A DNA stretch of 64,000 bases from Bog-473 sp963704355 (GCA_963704355.1 OY969891.1:1550001-1614000); one strand, 5' to 3'; shown: positions 34,776 through 43,402, counted from the stretch's first letter. Made by a program: numbers and translations. The notes: generated by a model not told the origin, from the sequence alone.

Positions 34776-35438
34776 ATGCCTGATGCAGTCGACCTGGGGT
34801 TCGGCGGCCTTGAGGCACGGCCGGGCACCCATATCTGCGGAATCTACGCCGGGCAGCGTCAGCACGACGAGATCGTGCTTCCATTCTTAGAGGCGGGATT
34901 ACGGGCCGGGGACAAGTGCATGTGCATCGTGGACTCCATCGAGCCGACGGAGATCATGACCAAGCTCGACTCTGATCTGGATCCCCGTCACCGAGCCGAT
35001 GTGAACCAGCTCGTTGTGATGCGCTCTTCACACGTCTTCTGCCGCTCCGGCGGGTTTTCCGCCAACGAGACGATCGGCCTCTGGAAGGTCGCCATCTCCG
35101 AAGCGATGTACGACAATCGATTCGAGATGGTCCGCGCCGTCAACACATGGTCGCAGCACGACGTCGTCGTCAACCCCGACGAGCACCTTTTGCTCGAGTC
35201 CGAAATGAACCGGATTATGCCCCTTTACAGGCAAGTGATGTTGTGTCTCTATGACCTGGAGCAGTTCGGCGGCTCACTCATTTTTGACCTGCTCAGAACT
35301 CACCAAACGCTGCTCTTGGGCGGGCTGCTCTTGGAAAACCCTCACTACCAGACGCCCGACGAAGTCATGGCAGAGACCGTGGCAAGCCCAGCAAGTCCTG
35401 GCCTACTCCAGGAGGTGATTCCCGGTGCCGAGTCGTGA
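34776..35438 (+). CDS. MEDS-domain sensory protein
   Basis: A 220-aa protein with the MEDS pattern (first described in methylotroph DcmR): GTHICGIYAGQRQHDEIVLPFLEAGLRAGDKCMCIVD at the N-terminus and YDLEQFGGSLIFDLLRTHQTLLLGG at the C-terminus. MEDS proteins sense small substrates, often hydrocarbons or halomethanes, and feed anti-sigma or transcription systems. ATG 34776 follows GAGAGGGG. Its last 14 bases overlap the monooxygenase alpha-subunit gene, so it is translated with the enzyme it may regulate. It has no DNA-binding domain. Confidence 0.78.
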   Translation: MPDAVDLGFGGLEARPGTHICGIYAGQRQHDEIVLPFLEAGLRAGDKCMCIVDSIEPTEIMTKLDSDLDPRHRADVNQLVVMRSSHVFCRSGGFSANETIGLWKVAISEAMYDNRFEMVRAVNTWSQHDVVVNPDEHLLLESEMNRIMPLYRQVMLCLYDLEQFGGSLIFDLLRTHQTLLLGGLLLENPHYQTPDEVMAETVASPASPGLLQEVIPGAES

Positions 35439-36903
35439 GCACTGGCTCGACCTCGCCCGCAAGGTGGATTGGGATTACCGCTACGTCACGGAGCAGGAGG
35501 TATTCCCGACCGAGATAAGTGGCAGCCCATGGCTTGCCCGCGCCGCGTGGGCCGGGTGGAACGAGGTCTACCGGACCACTTACCGCGAGTACGTCGCCAA
35601 CCAACGAGCCAAGGACGAATCCGTAATGGGTGTCCGGTCCGTGCTCACTAAATCGCACGTCAGGCAGGAGCTTGATCTCGGGTGGCTGCAACTCGTGAAA
35701 TTCCACAACGCTTTGTTTGCCCTTTCGGAGTACGCGGCCGCGGTAGGAGAACTGCGGATGGCGCGCTTCGGCCGCGACAGCGCATGGCGCACGATGGCAA
35801 CGCTGGGCGCGCTCGACGAGCTCCGGCACGCGCAGATCCCGTTACTGCTCGGCCACGACCTCCTGGGTATCGACGGCAACTTCGACTGGACACACCGGGC
35901 CTATCACACCACTGATTGGGTGATGATCGCGGCACGGCACCTCTTCGACGACATGATCCTCGCTGCCGACGCCATAGAAGTCGCCGTGCAACTCAACTTC
36001 GTCTTCGAAACTGGCTTCACAAACCTCCAGTTCATGGCCATGGCCGCGATGGCCGACGGTGTCCGCGACCACCTCTTTGAGAAAGCGCTAACGAGCATCC
36101 AGACCGATGAGGCTCGGCATGCTCAGATCGGGCACCCCGTGCTACGCACACTCATCGACAACGGAGAGGCACAGCGGGCTCAATACCTCGTCGACAAGAT
36201 GTGGTGGCGCTCTTGGCGGGTGCTAATCGCGCTCACCGGCACGTCGATGGAGTACCTCACACCAGTGGAGGTACGCACTAAGTCGTTCCGCCAATTCATG
36301 GAGGAATGGATCATCGACCAGTTCATGAAGAACCTGGCAGAGTTCGGCCTCGAGCGCCCTTGGTTCTGGGAGTTGTTCCTAGAAGAGCTGGACTCCGCCC
36401 ACCACAGCCTGCAACTCGGCCTCTACGCGTACCGTCCCACCCTCTGGTTCGACGTCGCCATGCCCGACGCGGCAGAACGGCTGTGGCTTGCGAGCGCCTA
36501 TCCACGGTGGGAGGAGACATTCGGCACTCTCTGGGACGAAGTCGATCGAAGTTGGCAGACGAAGGGCGAACCAGACACCCTCGGCTATGCCTTGCCAGCT
36601 TTGTGCAACTTGTGCCAGCTACCGACCGTGTTTGTTCGACCCGGCCAGAACACGGCCTGCACCACGACGGCGAATGGCCGGCGCTACCTCTTCTGTTCCG
36701 AGCCCTGCCGCTGGATCTTCTTGCAGGAGTTGGATCGCTTCGGAGGGCACAAGAGTGTTGTCGACCGAGTTGTCGCTGGTCTCGCACCGGCCGGCCTGCC
36801 AGACCTTTTCCGCTGGATGAGCCTCGAGGCGCCAACCGAGACCGGAAAAGACCTGCGTCGCGGCGTCGATCAGTGGCGCCTGGATCCCGTCCCCCACGCC
36901 TAA
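35425..36903 (+). CDS. tmoA: Diiron monooxygenase hydroxylase alpha subunit (toluene/alkene MO type)
   Basis: Catalytic large subunit of a soluble diiron monooxygenase that inserts one O2 atom into an aromatic ring or alkene. The GTG at 35425 follows GGAGGTGA by 7 bases. Predicted iron ligands are Glu102, Glu132 and His135 (DELRH), Glu195 (FETGF), Glu229 and His232 (DEARH); this spacing equals that of TmoA with a two-residue offset. The 492-aa length fits. The C-terminal region has CNLCQLP and a CSEPC-type zinc/YHS-like segment found in TmoA relatives. Substrate cannot be read from sequence. Confidence 0.9.
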   Translation: MPSREHWLDLARKVDWDYRYVTEQEVFPTEISGSPWLARAAWAGWNEVYRTTYREYVANQRAKDESVMGVRSVLTKSHVRQELDLGWLQLVKFHNALFALSEYAAAVGELRMARFGRDSAWRTMATLGALDELRHAQIPLLLGHDLLGIDGNFDWTHRAYHTTDWVMIAARHLFDDMILAADAIEVAVQLNFVFETGFTNLQFMAMAAMADGVRDHLFEKALTSIQTDEARHAQIGHPVLRTLIDNGEAQRAQYLVDKMWWRSWRVLIALTGTSMEYLTPVEVRTKSFRQFMEEWIIDQFMKNLAEFGLERPWFWELFLEELDSAHHSLQLGLYAYRPTLWFDVAMPDAAERLWLASAYPRWEETFGTLWDEVDRSWQTKGEPDTLGYALPALCNLCQLPTVFVRPGQNTACTTTANGRRYLFCSEPCRWIFLQELDRFGGHKSVVDRVVAGLAPAGLPDLFRWMSLEAPTETGKDLRRGVDQWRLDPVPHA

Positions 36904-36912
36904 AGGGAACGC

Positions 36913-37149
36913 ATGGCACACGTCCACCTCTTCGGCTTCCTCGAGGACGACTATCTCGGGCGCTTGATTATGGCGTCGGAGGAGCTCACCATTGGCGAGC
37001 TCGCCCAGCAGCTCTCCGCATGGTCGTATAAACGCGGTGCACCCGTTGCCGTCACCAATGAAGCCGGCGACGAATTGGACCTGCTCGCACCGATTCATTC
37101 TGTTGGGCTTGGCAACGGCGACATCTTCACGGTGCGGCGCAGTGCCTGA
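36913..37149 (+). CDS. tmoB: Monooxygenase hydroxylase gamma subunit
   Basis: A 78-aa protein of TmoB size and fold pattern (VHLFGFLEDDYLGRLIMASEELTIGELAQQLSAW), a small ubiquitin-like beta-grasp subunit bound to the hydroxylase. It follows the alpha subunit by 9 bp and overlaps the ferredoxin gene by 8 bp. It has no cofactor. Assignment rests on length, position and the ending GNGDIFTVRRS, which resembles the DIF.VR ending of TmoB. Confidence 0.85.
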   Translation: MAHVHLFGFLEDDYLGRLIMASEELTIGELAQQLSAWSYKRGAPVAVTNEAGDELDLLAPIHSVGLGNGDIFTVRRSA

Positions 37150-37477
37150 CACTGGGGCATATTGCTGGGCCCACGCTGGCGACCTCGATGAGTTGTGGGA
37201 GGGCGAGATGCGTTCGGTGAGTCTTGGGACCGTCCAGCTCGTCGTGTGCAACGTGGAAGGGCAGGTGTTCGCTTACGCTGATCGGTGCCCTCACCTTGGA
37301 AGTCGGCTGTCAGAGGGTGCGTTTGATGGGAGACGGATCACCTGCGCGGCTCACGAGTGGGTATTCGATGCACGTGGCGGCGCCGGCGTTAACCCGGCGG
37401 GGGCGTTCCTGCACCGGTACCCGGCCTGCGTGGTCGATGACGTGATCTTCATCGACCTCGGGGAGGCGGAGCCGTGA
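37142..37477 (+). CDS. tmoC: Rieske-type ferredoxin component
   Basis: GTG 37142 overlaps the gamma-subunit stop; a longer open frame from 36992 is rejected because it overlaps that gene. The 111-aa protein has the Rieske motifs CPH at Cys49/His51 and CAAH at Cys68/His71, binding a [2Fe-2S] cluster. It passes electrons to the hydroxylase. No cognate NAD(P)H reductase gene was found in the cluster. The stop overlaps the effector-gene GTG (GTGA). Confidence 0.88.
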   Translation: MPDTGAYCWAHAGDLDELWEGEMRSVSLGTVQLVVCNVEGQVFAYADRCPHLGSRLSEGAFDGRRITCAAHEWVFDARGGAGVNPAGAFLHRYPACVVDDVIFIDLGEAEP

Positions 37478-37809
37478 GCGCGATCGACTTGGATCGGCGT
37501 GGGGTGGGACCCGTGCTGCAAGCAACACCGTTCGCCGAAGCCATCGTTGCAGCGATTCAGGACGAGAACGACGATGTTGAGGTCCGCCACGAGGGCGCCT
37601 ATCTGCGCGTGCTGGTGCCTGACGTCTGCCGCCTCTCGCGCGCTGCCGTGGTGGCCATGACCGGACAGGATGTGCAATTTCCGGGCGATCTTGAAGTCAT
37701 CATGTCCTCCTTCACCGGTGTGATGCGGCTTACGGATCGCGCTGCAGTCTGGTGGCTTGCCGGCGAGACGCCACCTGAATCGTCCAGGGAGGGATCAGGT
37801 GGCGAGTAG
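37474..37809 (+). CDS. tmoD: Monooxygenase effector/coupling protein
   Basis: A 111-aa MmoB/DmpM-like regulatory protein without cofactor that binds the hydroxylase and tunes catalysis. It starts with GTG 37474 inside the previous stop. The order strand-helix (DVEVRHEGAYLRVLVPDVCRLSRAAVV) and length agree with TmoD. Its position between the ferredoxin and beta-subunit genes matches the tmoABCDE order exactly. Confidence 0.83.
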   Translation: MSAIDLDRRGVGPVLQATPFAEAIVAAIQDENDDVEVRHEGAYLRVLVPDVCRLSRAAVVAMTGQDVQFPGDLEVIMSSFTGVMRLTDRAAVWWLAGETPPESSREGSGGE

Positions 37810-38800
37810 TCGGCCTCCAGCACGTAAGACATATTCACGAATAGCGACGGGTCGGCGCATGCCGACGGAGTATGAGGTAGGAAGCACCGATCTCCACTAC
37901 AACTACCCGGACGGTTTCGAGCTCACCGACACCCCGGTGGCCGGTTGGTATCGCCGCCACCGCGAGGGGTCCAAACTGTGCTCAACGGATTGGGGGTCCT
38001 TCGCCGACCCCCGTCGCACCACGTATCGCAGCTACACCGAGCTGCAGGACAAGAAGGAGGACGTGATCGATGGCCTCCTCCGGCAGATCGACGACGATCG
38101 CTACGACGCTGAGCTCTCAGACGCATGGGTCGACTTTGTCGACCGTTGGTACGCGCCGCTCCGCTTTCCGGCCCATGGGCTCCAGATGCTCGCAGCGTAC
38201 GTAGCACAGATGGCGCCCGCGTCGCGGGTGACCAACTGTGCCGCCTTCCAGGCGGCCGACGAGTTGCGGCGCCTCCAGCGCGTTGCATACCGAACCGCGC
38301 AGCTCGGCGATAGTCGCTCGGCCGTCGATGTGAATAGGCACCGTCGCGACTGGGAGGAAGCGGATGCCTACCAACCCTTGCGCGAGCTCATCGAGCGAGC
38401 GTTGATCGCCTATGACTGGGGTGAGGCGCTCGTCGTGACGAACGTCGTAATCAAGCCGCACTTCGATCGTCTTGTCAACGGAGAACTCGCCGGTCATCTT
38501 GCCGCCACGAACGACGATCCCGTCCTGCGGCACATTCACTTCTCGCTTGATGAGGACGCCCGTTGGCATCGCGAATGGAGCGGACGTCTAATCCAATCAG
38601 CCGTCGAAGATACGCCCGAAAACGCCGACGTGATTTCGGGTTGGATCGACGCCTGGCGTCCTTTAGCGGCGGCGGCGACAGCTGCGCTTGCCGGAGTCAT
38701 GAGCACGGCACCTGTGCCCCTCGATGCAGAACTGGTCTGCCAGCGAGTCGAGGCCTCAGTATCGGACGAAATTGCTTCCCTGGTTGACGTGTCGGACTGA
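37799..38800 (+). CDS. tmoE: Monooxygenase hydroxylase beta subunit
   Basis: GTG 37799 overlaps the effector gene and follows GAGGGATC; upstream open frame to 37757 is not used. The 333-aa protein matches TmoE-type beta subunits: RRTTYRSYTELQDKKEDVIDGLL region at the N-terminus, RRLQRVAYRTAQL mid-protein and DEDARWHREW later. It lacks the full diiron ligand set, as expected for a structural subunit. It is the final gene of the operon; the expected reductase gene is replaced by an SDR remnant on the opposite strand. Confidence 0.87.
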   Translation: MASSRPPARKTYSRIATGRRMPTEYEVGSTDLHYNYPDGFELTDTPVAGWYRRHREGSKLCSTDWGSFADPRRTTYRSYTELQDKKEDVIDGLLRQIDDDRYDAELSDAWVDFVDRWYAPLRFPAHGLQMLAAYVAQMAPASRVTNCAAFQAADELRRLQRVAYRTAQLGDSRSAVDVNRHRRDWEEADAYQPLRELIERALIAYDWGEALVVTNVVIKPHFDRLVNGELAGHLAATNDDPVLRHIHFSLDEDARWHREWSGRLIQSAVEDTPENADVISGWIDAWRPLAAAATAALAGVMSTAPVPLDAELVCQRVEASVSDEIASLVDVSD

Positions 38801-38949
38801 CAATGATTCGATCAGGTCGCCCCTCCTGACCGAAGGAACGATCACCGTTGAGTTGAACAACGTGACGAAGCCGTGCACCTCGCTCCCTCTCCGATGCGCA
38901 AGCCTTGGGGTTCAACCCCGGTTCATGGCGGGCTGCCAGCGGTCTTAGA

Positions 38950-39216
38950 TCAGATGGTCTTCACCAATCCGCCATCCACGATCAGATTTTGGCCCGTGAT
39001 GTTCGAAGCTCGGCCAGACGCTAGGAGGCAATGAGACAGGCGACCCCTTCAGGACTTGAGAGGTTGCCCCTCGCAGCTCCCCCTCCAGGCTCAAGGTATT
39101 CCGAGCTCCGCCACGACGTGCGTACCCTCGTCCGCCAGAGTCTGGGTGACGACCATGCCGATCCCCCAACTGGCTGCTGTGACGACGGCAACCTTGCCCC
39201 GGAATCCAAGATCCAT
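38950..39216 (-). pseudogene. Short-chain dehydrogenase with internal deletion
   Basis: On the minus strand the ATG at 39216 follows GGAGG and begins MDLGFRGKVAVVTAASWGIG, the SDR cofactor loop, with about 40 N-terminal residues. The other end, reading ASNITGQNLIVDGGLVKTI and a stop at 38950, is a typical SDR C-terminus. The central part (roughly 180-200 codons, including Tyr-x3-Lys) is missing. It lies in the position where the monooxygenase operon would be expected to continue. Confidence 0.7.
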
Positions 39217-39620
39217 GCTCCTCCATTGATCGGCCATCAGCGCCCCTTCGTCGGAGCGCAAACACCACCAAATCATGGGTGGATCCTTGCGTGAATAAAT
39301 CGTTGGTTTCTGTTAGTCGTGCCGAACCACCGCTCCGTAGAAGTGCGTCGAGCCAGGTGACATACCAGTTGTACCTGACAGGGGCCCCGCGTTAGGGAAT
39401 GCGAAGAGCAGCCCAACGCGTGGCCAACTGACGGGGAGTCGGCCGACGACGCTTCAAACTTCAATCAGAGTCCGGTGACAATCCGAAGGACTACGGGGTT
39501 CCAGTGATGCAGGCAGCGGGGCTCCCGTTCACACTCGGGTGACGGGTGTCAAGACGCCCACAATTTCAGGCGGGCTGCTCGCCCCGAGCTCCCGGACCCG
39601 ACCGCAAAGGAGAACCTCAC
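39217..39620 (+). other. Non-coding stretch before the first epoxide hydrolase
   Basis: About 400 bp holding the SDR remnant's upstream region and presumably the promoter of the epoxide hydrolase gene. Open frames are short and unsupported. A ribosome site (AAAGGAGA) at its end serves ATG 39621. Confidence 0.4.
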
Positions 39621-40847
39621 ATGGCAATCACGACGAACACGCCAGCGAGCGCGGCGACGGCGCTGCCGTTCCGGGTTGCAATCCCCGAAGAAGACCTTGC
39701 CGACCTTCGGCGGCGCATTGAGGCGACGCGTTGGCCCGAGAAAGAGACTGTTGAGGATTCTTCACAAGGTGTGCAGTTGAAGACGATGCAGGAACTCGCT
39801 CGGTATTGGGTCAACGACTACGACTTCGGGAGGGTCGAGGCGAGGCTGAACGAGCTGCCTCAGTTTCTAACCAATATCGACGATCTCAACATCCACTTCA
39901 TCCACGTCACGTCTCGTCACGAGGGCGCCTTGCCGCTGATCATGACCCACGGTTGGCCCGGATCGGTCATCGAGCTGCTCAATCTCGTCGGTCCGCTCAC
40001 TGACCCCACCGCGTTCGGCGGCAAGGCCGAGGATGCATTCCATGTGGTCATTCCGTCCCTCCCGGGGTACGGGTTCTCGGGCAAGCCGAGCACCACAGGC
40101 TGGGATCTGGTCCATATTGCCTCTGCGTGGGTCGAGCTGATGAAGGGGCTCGGCTACCAGCAATTCGTGGCAACAGGGGGCGACTGGGGGGCGATCGTCG
40201 TCGACGAAATGGGCGTACTGGCGCCACCGGAGCTGCTCGGCATCCATACCAGCATGGCCGGCGTCCTTCCGCCCCAAATCATGGGGATTCTCGCGTCCAA
40301 CGTCCTAGGCGCCGGTTATCCGCGGCCCTCTGGTCTCTCCGACGAAGAGAACCGGACCTACGACAAGTTGGACTTCTTCTTCACGCACGGCGTCGGCTAC
40401 GGAGTGGAGATGGGCAACCGTCCCCAGACCCTGTACGGGATTGCCGACTCGCCGATCGGCCTCGCCTCCTGGATGCTCGATCACGACGCCCAGAGCTACG
40501 CCGACGTCACCCAGGCGTTTGTCGACAACAAGCCAGTCGGCAACTTCACTCGAGACGAGATCCTCGACAACCTCACGTTGACCTGGCTGACGAACACTGG
40601 TGTCTCCTCAGCCCGCCTGTACTGGGAGAACAAACTTGGATTCTTCGACGCTAAGGGTGTCACTATCCCGGTTGCTGTCTCCACGTTTGCGCGTGAGATC
40701 TATCCCGTGCCGAGGAGTTGGGCCGAGCAGGCATACCCCAACCTCGTCTACTTCAATGCATTGGACAAGGGCAACCACTTCGCGGCCTGGCAAGAGCCGC
40801 AGCTCTTTTCAGAAGAACTCCGCGCCGGCTTCCGGTCCCTGCGGTAG
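39621..40847 (+). CDS. Epoxide hydrolase (EHN-type), paralogue 1
   Basis: A 408-aa alpha/beta-hydrolase that opens epoxides to diols. The EHN N-terminal region (FRVAIPEEDLADLRRRIEATRWP) is followed by the core. The oxyanion-hole motif is HGWPGS at 110-115, nucleophile Asp188 in GGDWG, and a late His in NHFAAWQEP completes the triad. A Tyr in RLYWEN likely polarises the epoxide. ATG 39621 follows AAAGGAGA; upstream open frame is rejected. This is the closest of the three paralogues to the monooxygenase operon, fitting a role on its epoxide product. Confidence 0.88.
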   Translation: MAITTNTPASAATALPFRVAIPEEDLADLRRRIEATRWPEKETVEDSSQGVQLKTMQELARYWVNDYDFGRVEARLNELPQFLTNIDDLNIHFIHVTSRHEGALPLIMTHGWPGSVIELLNLVGPLTDPTAFGGKAEDAFHVVIPSLPGYGFSGKPSTTGWDLVHIASAWVELMKGLGYQQFVATGGDWGAIVVDEMGVLAPPELLGIHTSMAGVLPPQIMGILASNVLGAGYPRPSGLSDEENRTYDKLDFFFTHGVGYGVEMGNRPQTLYGIADSPIGLASWMLDHDAQSYADVTQAFVDNKPVGNFTRDEILDNLTLTWLTNTGVSSARLYWENKLGFFDAKGVTIPVAVSTFAREIYPVPRSWAEQAYPNLVYFNALDKGNHFAAWQEPQLFSEELRAGFRSLR

Positions 40848-40853
40848 CCGACC

Positions 40854-41801
40854 ATGCTGAGCAAGCCGCACATGCCGTCACTGGGCGGGGCGACCGAGTG
40901 GCTCAACTCCGAGCCGCTCGGCCCCGCCCAGCTGCGGGGCCACGTCGTGCTGGTCAATTTCTGGACGTTGACCTGCATCAACTGGCTACGGACTGAACCG
41001 TGGGTTCGTGCTTGGTCGCAGGCCTATCGAGAGGATGGCCTCGTCGTCGTGGGAGTTCATACACCTGAGTTCTCGTTCGAGCATGAGGCGGACAACGTGC
41101 GAAGGGCCATGGGGGAGCGCGACATCAAATATCCGGTCGCCCTCGATAACGACTTCCAAATCTGGAGGGCCTTCGAGAACCATTACTGGCCTACTCTCTA
41201 TTTCGTCGACTCGGATGGCGTCATCCGGGACGAGTACTTCGGAGAAGGTCGCTACGAAGAGTCGGAGGCCGTCATCCAGGACCTGCTCGGAACCGAGAGA
41301 GAGCCGGTGCCGGTCGTGGGATCTGGGGTTGAGGCGCCGCCAGACTGGGATGACCTGAGTTCACCCGAGACCTATCTCGGACTCGATCGCCAAGACCGGT
41401 TCGCATCACCGGAAGACGAAGGCCAAGACGGCCACCGCCGATACCGGCTTCCCGGGACGCTACGACTGAACCAGTGGGGATTGTCGGGACATTGGACGAT
41501 CGGAGCAGAGAACGTCCTGCTGCACGAAGGGGGCGGCAGTATTGCCATGCGGTTCCACGCGCGCGACGCCCACTTGGTGCTCTCGAGCAAGGTGCCAGAA
41601 CCGGTCCCGTTCCGAGTAACCCTCGACGGCGAGCCGCCAGGCACTTCCCGAGGTATCGACGTCGACGAAGAGGGAAACGGGATGCTCGACGGTGGACGCA
41701 TGTACCAGCTCGTTCGTCAAGAGGGCGAAATTGTTGATCGCACTGTCGTGGTGACCTTCTCCGAGCGAGACCCGGAGGCATACGTCCTCACGTTTGGCTG
41801 A
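40854..41801 (+). CDS. DipZ-like thioredoxin-fold protein with altered active site
   Basis: A 315-aa protein lying 6 bp after epoxide hydrolase 1. Residues 25-150 form a TlpA/redoxin-like thioredoxin fold (VVLVNFWTLT then C-x-x-W instead of the usual CxxC: Cys41, Trp44). Residues 195-315 resemble the C-terminal carbohydrate-binding-like domain of DipZ (RYRLPGTLRLNQWGLSG, then HARDAHLVL). No N-terminal DsbD membrane part is present. A single cysteine could support glutathionylation-type or peroxidase chemistry rather than disulfide exchange. Confidence 0.75.
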   Translation: MLSKPHMPSLGGATEWLNSEPLGPAQLRGHVVLVNFWTLTCINWLRTEPWVRAWSQAYREDGLVVVGVHTPEFSFEHEADNVRRAMGERDIKYPVALDNDFQIWRAFENHYWPTLYFVDSDGVIRDEYFGEGRYEESEAVIQDLLGTEREPVPVVGSGVEAPPDWDDLSSPETYLGLDRQDRFASPEDEGQDGHRRYRLPGTLRLNQWGLSGHWTIGAENVLLHEGGGSIAMRFHARDAHLVLSSKVPEPVPFRVTLDGEPPGTSRGIDVDEEGNGMLDGGRMYQLVRQEGEIVDRTVVVTFSERDPEAYVLTFG

Positions 41802-41871
41802 TGCCATCACGTAGCAATCGCCCTCGATTAGAGCGTGGATTCTGAACTAACGAAGAGATGGAGAACGAAAA

Positions 41872-42135
41872 GTGCCTACCGAAACCCTTCAGGACGCAAG
41901 GCCGCAGCGAGTCCTCAATGTGTCGGGCGGACGTGAGGTGCCAGCCGCTCAAACAGACTCGCTTCTCGCTGAGGCCACGGCCCATCTCGTGTGGGCGTAT
42001 GAGGCAGTCGATCAGTTCTCACAGAGGAGATCCATGTCGTGGAGTTCGCCGACCTTCGTGAGCACCTGTCGATTGCTCTGCGCCACGCTGGCTGCCATCG
42101 ACGAGTTCTCCGAATCCATGTGGGCCGGTCACTGA
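41872..42135 (+). CDS. Small uncertain open frame
   Basis: GTG 41872 follows GGAG by about 8 bases and opens 87 codons. The first 50 residues (LLAEATAHLVWAYEAVDQF) look helical and protein-like; the last 35 do not, and a neighbouring frame reads EFADLREHLSIALRHAG more naturally. It could be a frameshifted gene. I cannot assign it. Confidence 0.25.
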   Translation: MPTETLQDARPQRVLNVSGGREVPAAQTDSLLAEATAHLVWAYEAVDQFSQRRSMSWSSPTFVSTCRLLCATLAAIDEFSESMWAGH

Positions 42136-42198
42136 GCTCCACAGTCGTTCTCGCCGAATTGCTACGGCGGTATCCATCCAACAACACGAGGAGGACAA

Positions 42199-42495
42199 AT
42201 GTCGCACTGGACCAAGTTTGCGAAGAGAGGCGCCACCGGCTTGGCCCGGTTGGTTGGGACCATTGTGGCCTTGCTGGTTGAACGTCCGGTCGCTGTCGTC
42301 GTCATGGACCTGGTTCAGTCCGTTGCCGGGCCAATGCTGGATCCCTCTGGGAGATCAGGCGCTTCAAAGCCCTATGTGCTCGTCGGCCAACGCGGCGACG
42401 ACGCAGTTACCAACGGGTCGGTCCGGGGCCGCTCGAGGTGGACCGCAGGCATCGACGTTGGTCCGCCGCTCCCACCACCTCGTCTCAGGCCATGA
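42199..42495 (+). CDS. Small hypothetical protein
   Basis: The ATG at 42199 has a good ribosome site (GAGGAGGAC). The 98-aa product starts with a moderately hydrophobic helix (GLARLVGTIVALLVERPVAVVVMDLV) and ends in low-complexity Pro/Arg. It may be a truncated gene of the catabolic module. The family is not recognised. Confidence 0.4.
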   Translation: MSHWTKFAKRGATGLARLVGTIVALLVERPVAVVVMDLVQSVAGPMLDPSGRSGASKPYVLVGQRGDDAVTNGSVRGRSRWTAGIDVGPPLPPPRLRP

Positions 42496-42625
42496 TCGGC
42501 GGTTCCCTCTCCACCATCGCACCTACCTCCGCCTTCAAAGGAATCGACTGCCCGTCGAAGACGGAGAAGGCAGGCGCCGCGAGGGACTCTTCAAAAGAGG
42601 CCAAGTCAGGAGAAGAGGCAGAGCG

Positions 42626-43402
42626 ATGAACGAGCGATGCGAGAAGGCGATCCTTGGACAGACGCTCGTAGTCATCGGTGGCAGTGCCGGCATTGGTCTC
42701 GAGACGGCACGGCGTGCAGGGTCGGAGGGTACGAACGTCATCCTCACTGCGCGGAACGCCAAAAGGCTGACCGAGGCCGCGACCGCGATCGGCGCTCAGC
42801 GAACCGCCAGCTTCGACGCCAACGACACCTTGGCGTTGGCATCCTTCTTCGAGGAGCTCGAAGGCCCGATCGACCATCTGATGGTCACGGCGGGTGGTCC
42901 AACATACGGCCCCATGCTCGAGATGAGTGCCGAGGAGGTGACAGCGGCGCTGAGCGACCGCATCGTGCTCGCACTCGAGGTGACCCGCCACGCAGTCGGA
43001 AGGATGCGAGCTGGCGGAACACTCCTCTTTATCGGAGGTACAGGTGGCCGTCGTATCGGCCGCGGTCTCGGCATCGTGTCGGCCGCAACAGCCGCCCTTC
43101 CGCCGTTTACAGCGGCCCTCGCACTTGAGGTGGCCCCGCTGCGGGTCAATCTCATCGCCGCGGGCTTCGTGGATACGCCGCTCTCGGCCTCCCTGTTGGG
43201 GGATCAGCTCGAAGCGCGACGTACCGAACTTCGCGAAACGTTACCGATTGGACGCGTGGTCGGTCCGGCTGACGTCGCCGCGTTGGCCGTGCACATCATG
43301 AGCAACACAGCAATAACCGGGGCCACCTACGACATCGATGGTGGGCAGCAGTTCACCCATAGGACAAGGAGGTCACATGACAGAGCTATACGAAAAGGAT
43401 GA
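42626..43402 (+). CDS. Atypical SDR-family protein
   Basis: A 258-aa SDR-fold protein starting at ATG 42626. The cofactor loop GGSAGIGLET is intact at 18-27, and TAGG resembles the NAG motif. The catalytic tetrad is broken: in VSAATAAL the usual Tyr-x3-Lys is Val151 and Thr155, so it is either not a classic dehydrogenase or has lost activity. The late part LEVAPLRVNLIAAGFVDTPL and YDIDGGQQ is normal. The last 26 bp overlap msrB, suggesting co-translation. Confidence 0.78.
   Translation: MNERCEKAILGQTLVVIGGSAGIGLETARRAGSEGTNVILTARNAKRLTEAATAIGAQRTASFDANDTLALASFFEELEGPIDHLMVTAGGPTYGPMLEMSAEEVTAALSDRIVLALEVTRHAVGRMRAGGTLLFIGGTGGRRIGRGLGIVSAATAALPPFTAALALEVAPLRVNLIAAGFVDTPLSASLLGDQLEARRTELRETLPIGRVVGPADVAALAVHIMSNTAITGATYDIDGGQQFTHRTRRSHDRAIRKG

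Noticed and set aside
36306..37031. Long plus-strand frame over the monooxygenase alpha gene's 3' end
   Set aside because: It is an out-of-frame shadow of a well-supported gene and has Arg/Pro-rich nonsense composition.
42492..42629. 45-codon frame ending in an ATGA overlap with the SDR gene
   Set aside because: It has no ribosome site and a low-complexity charged product; the overlap is likely chance.
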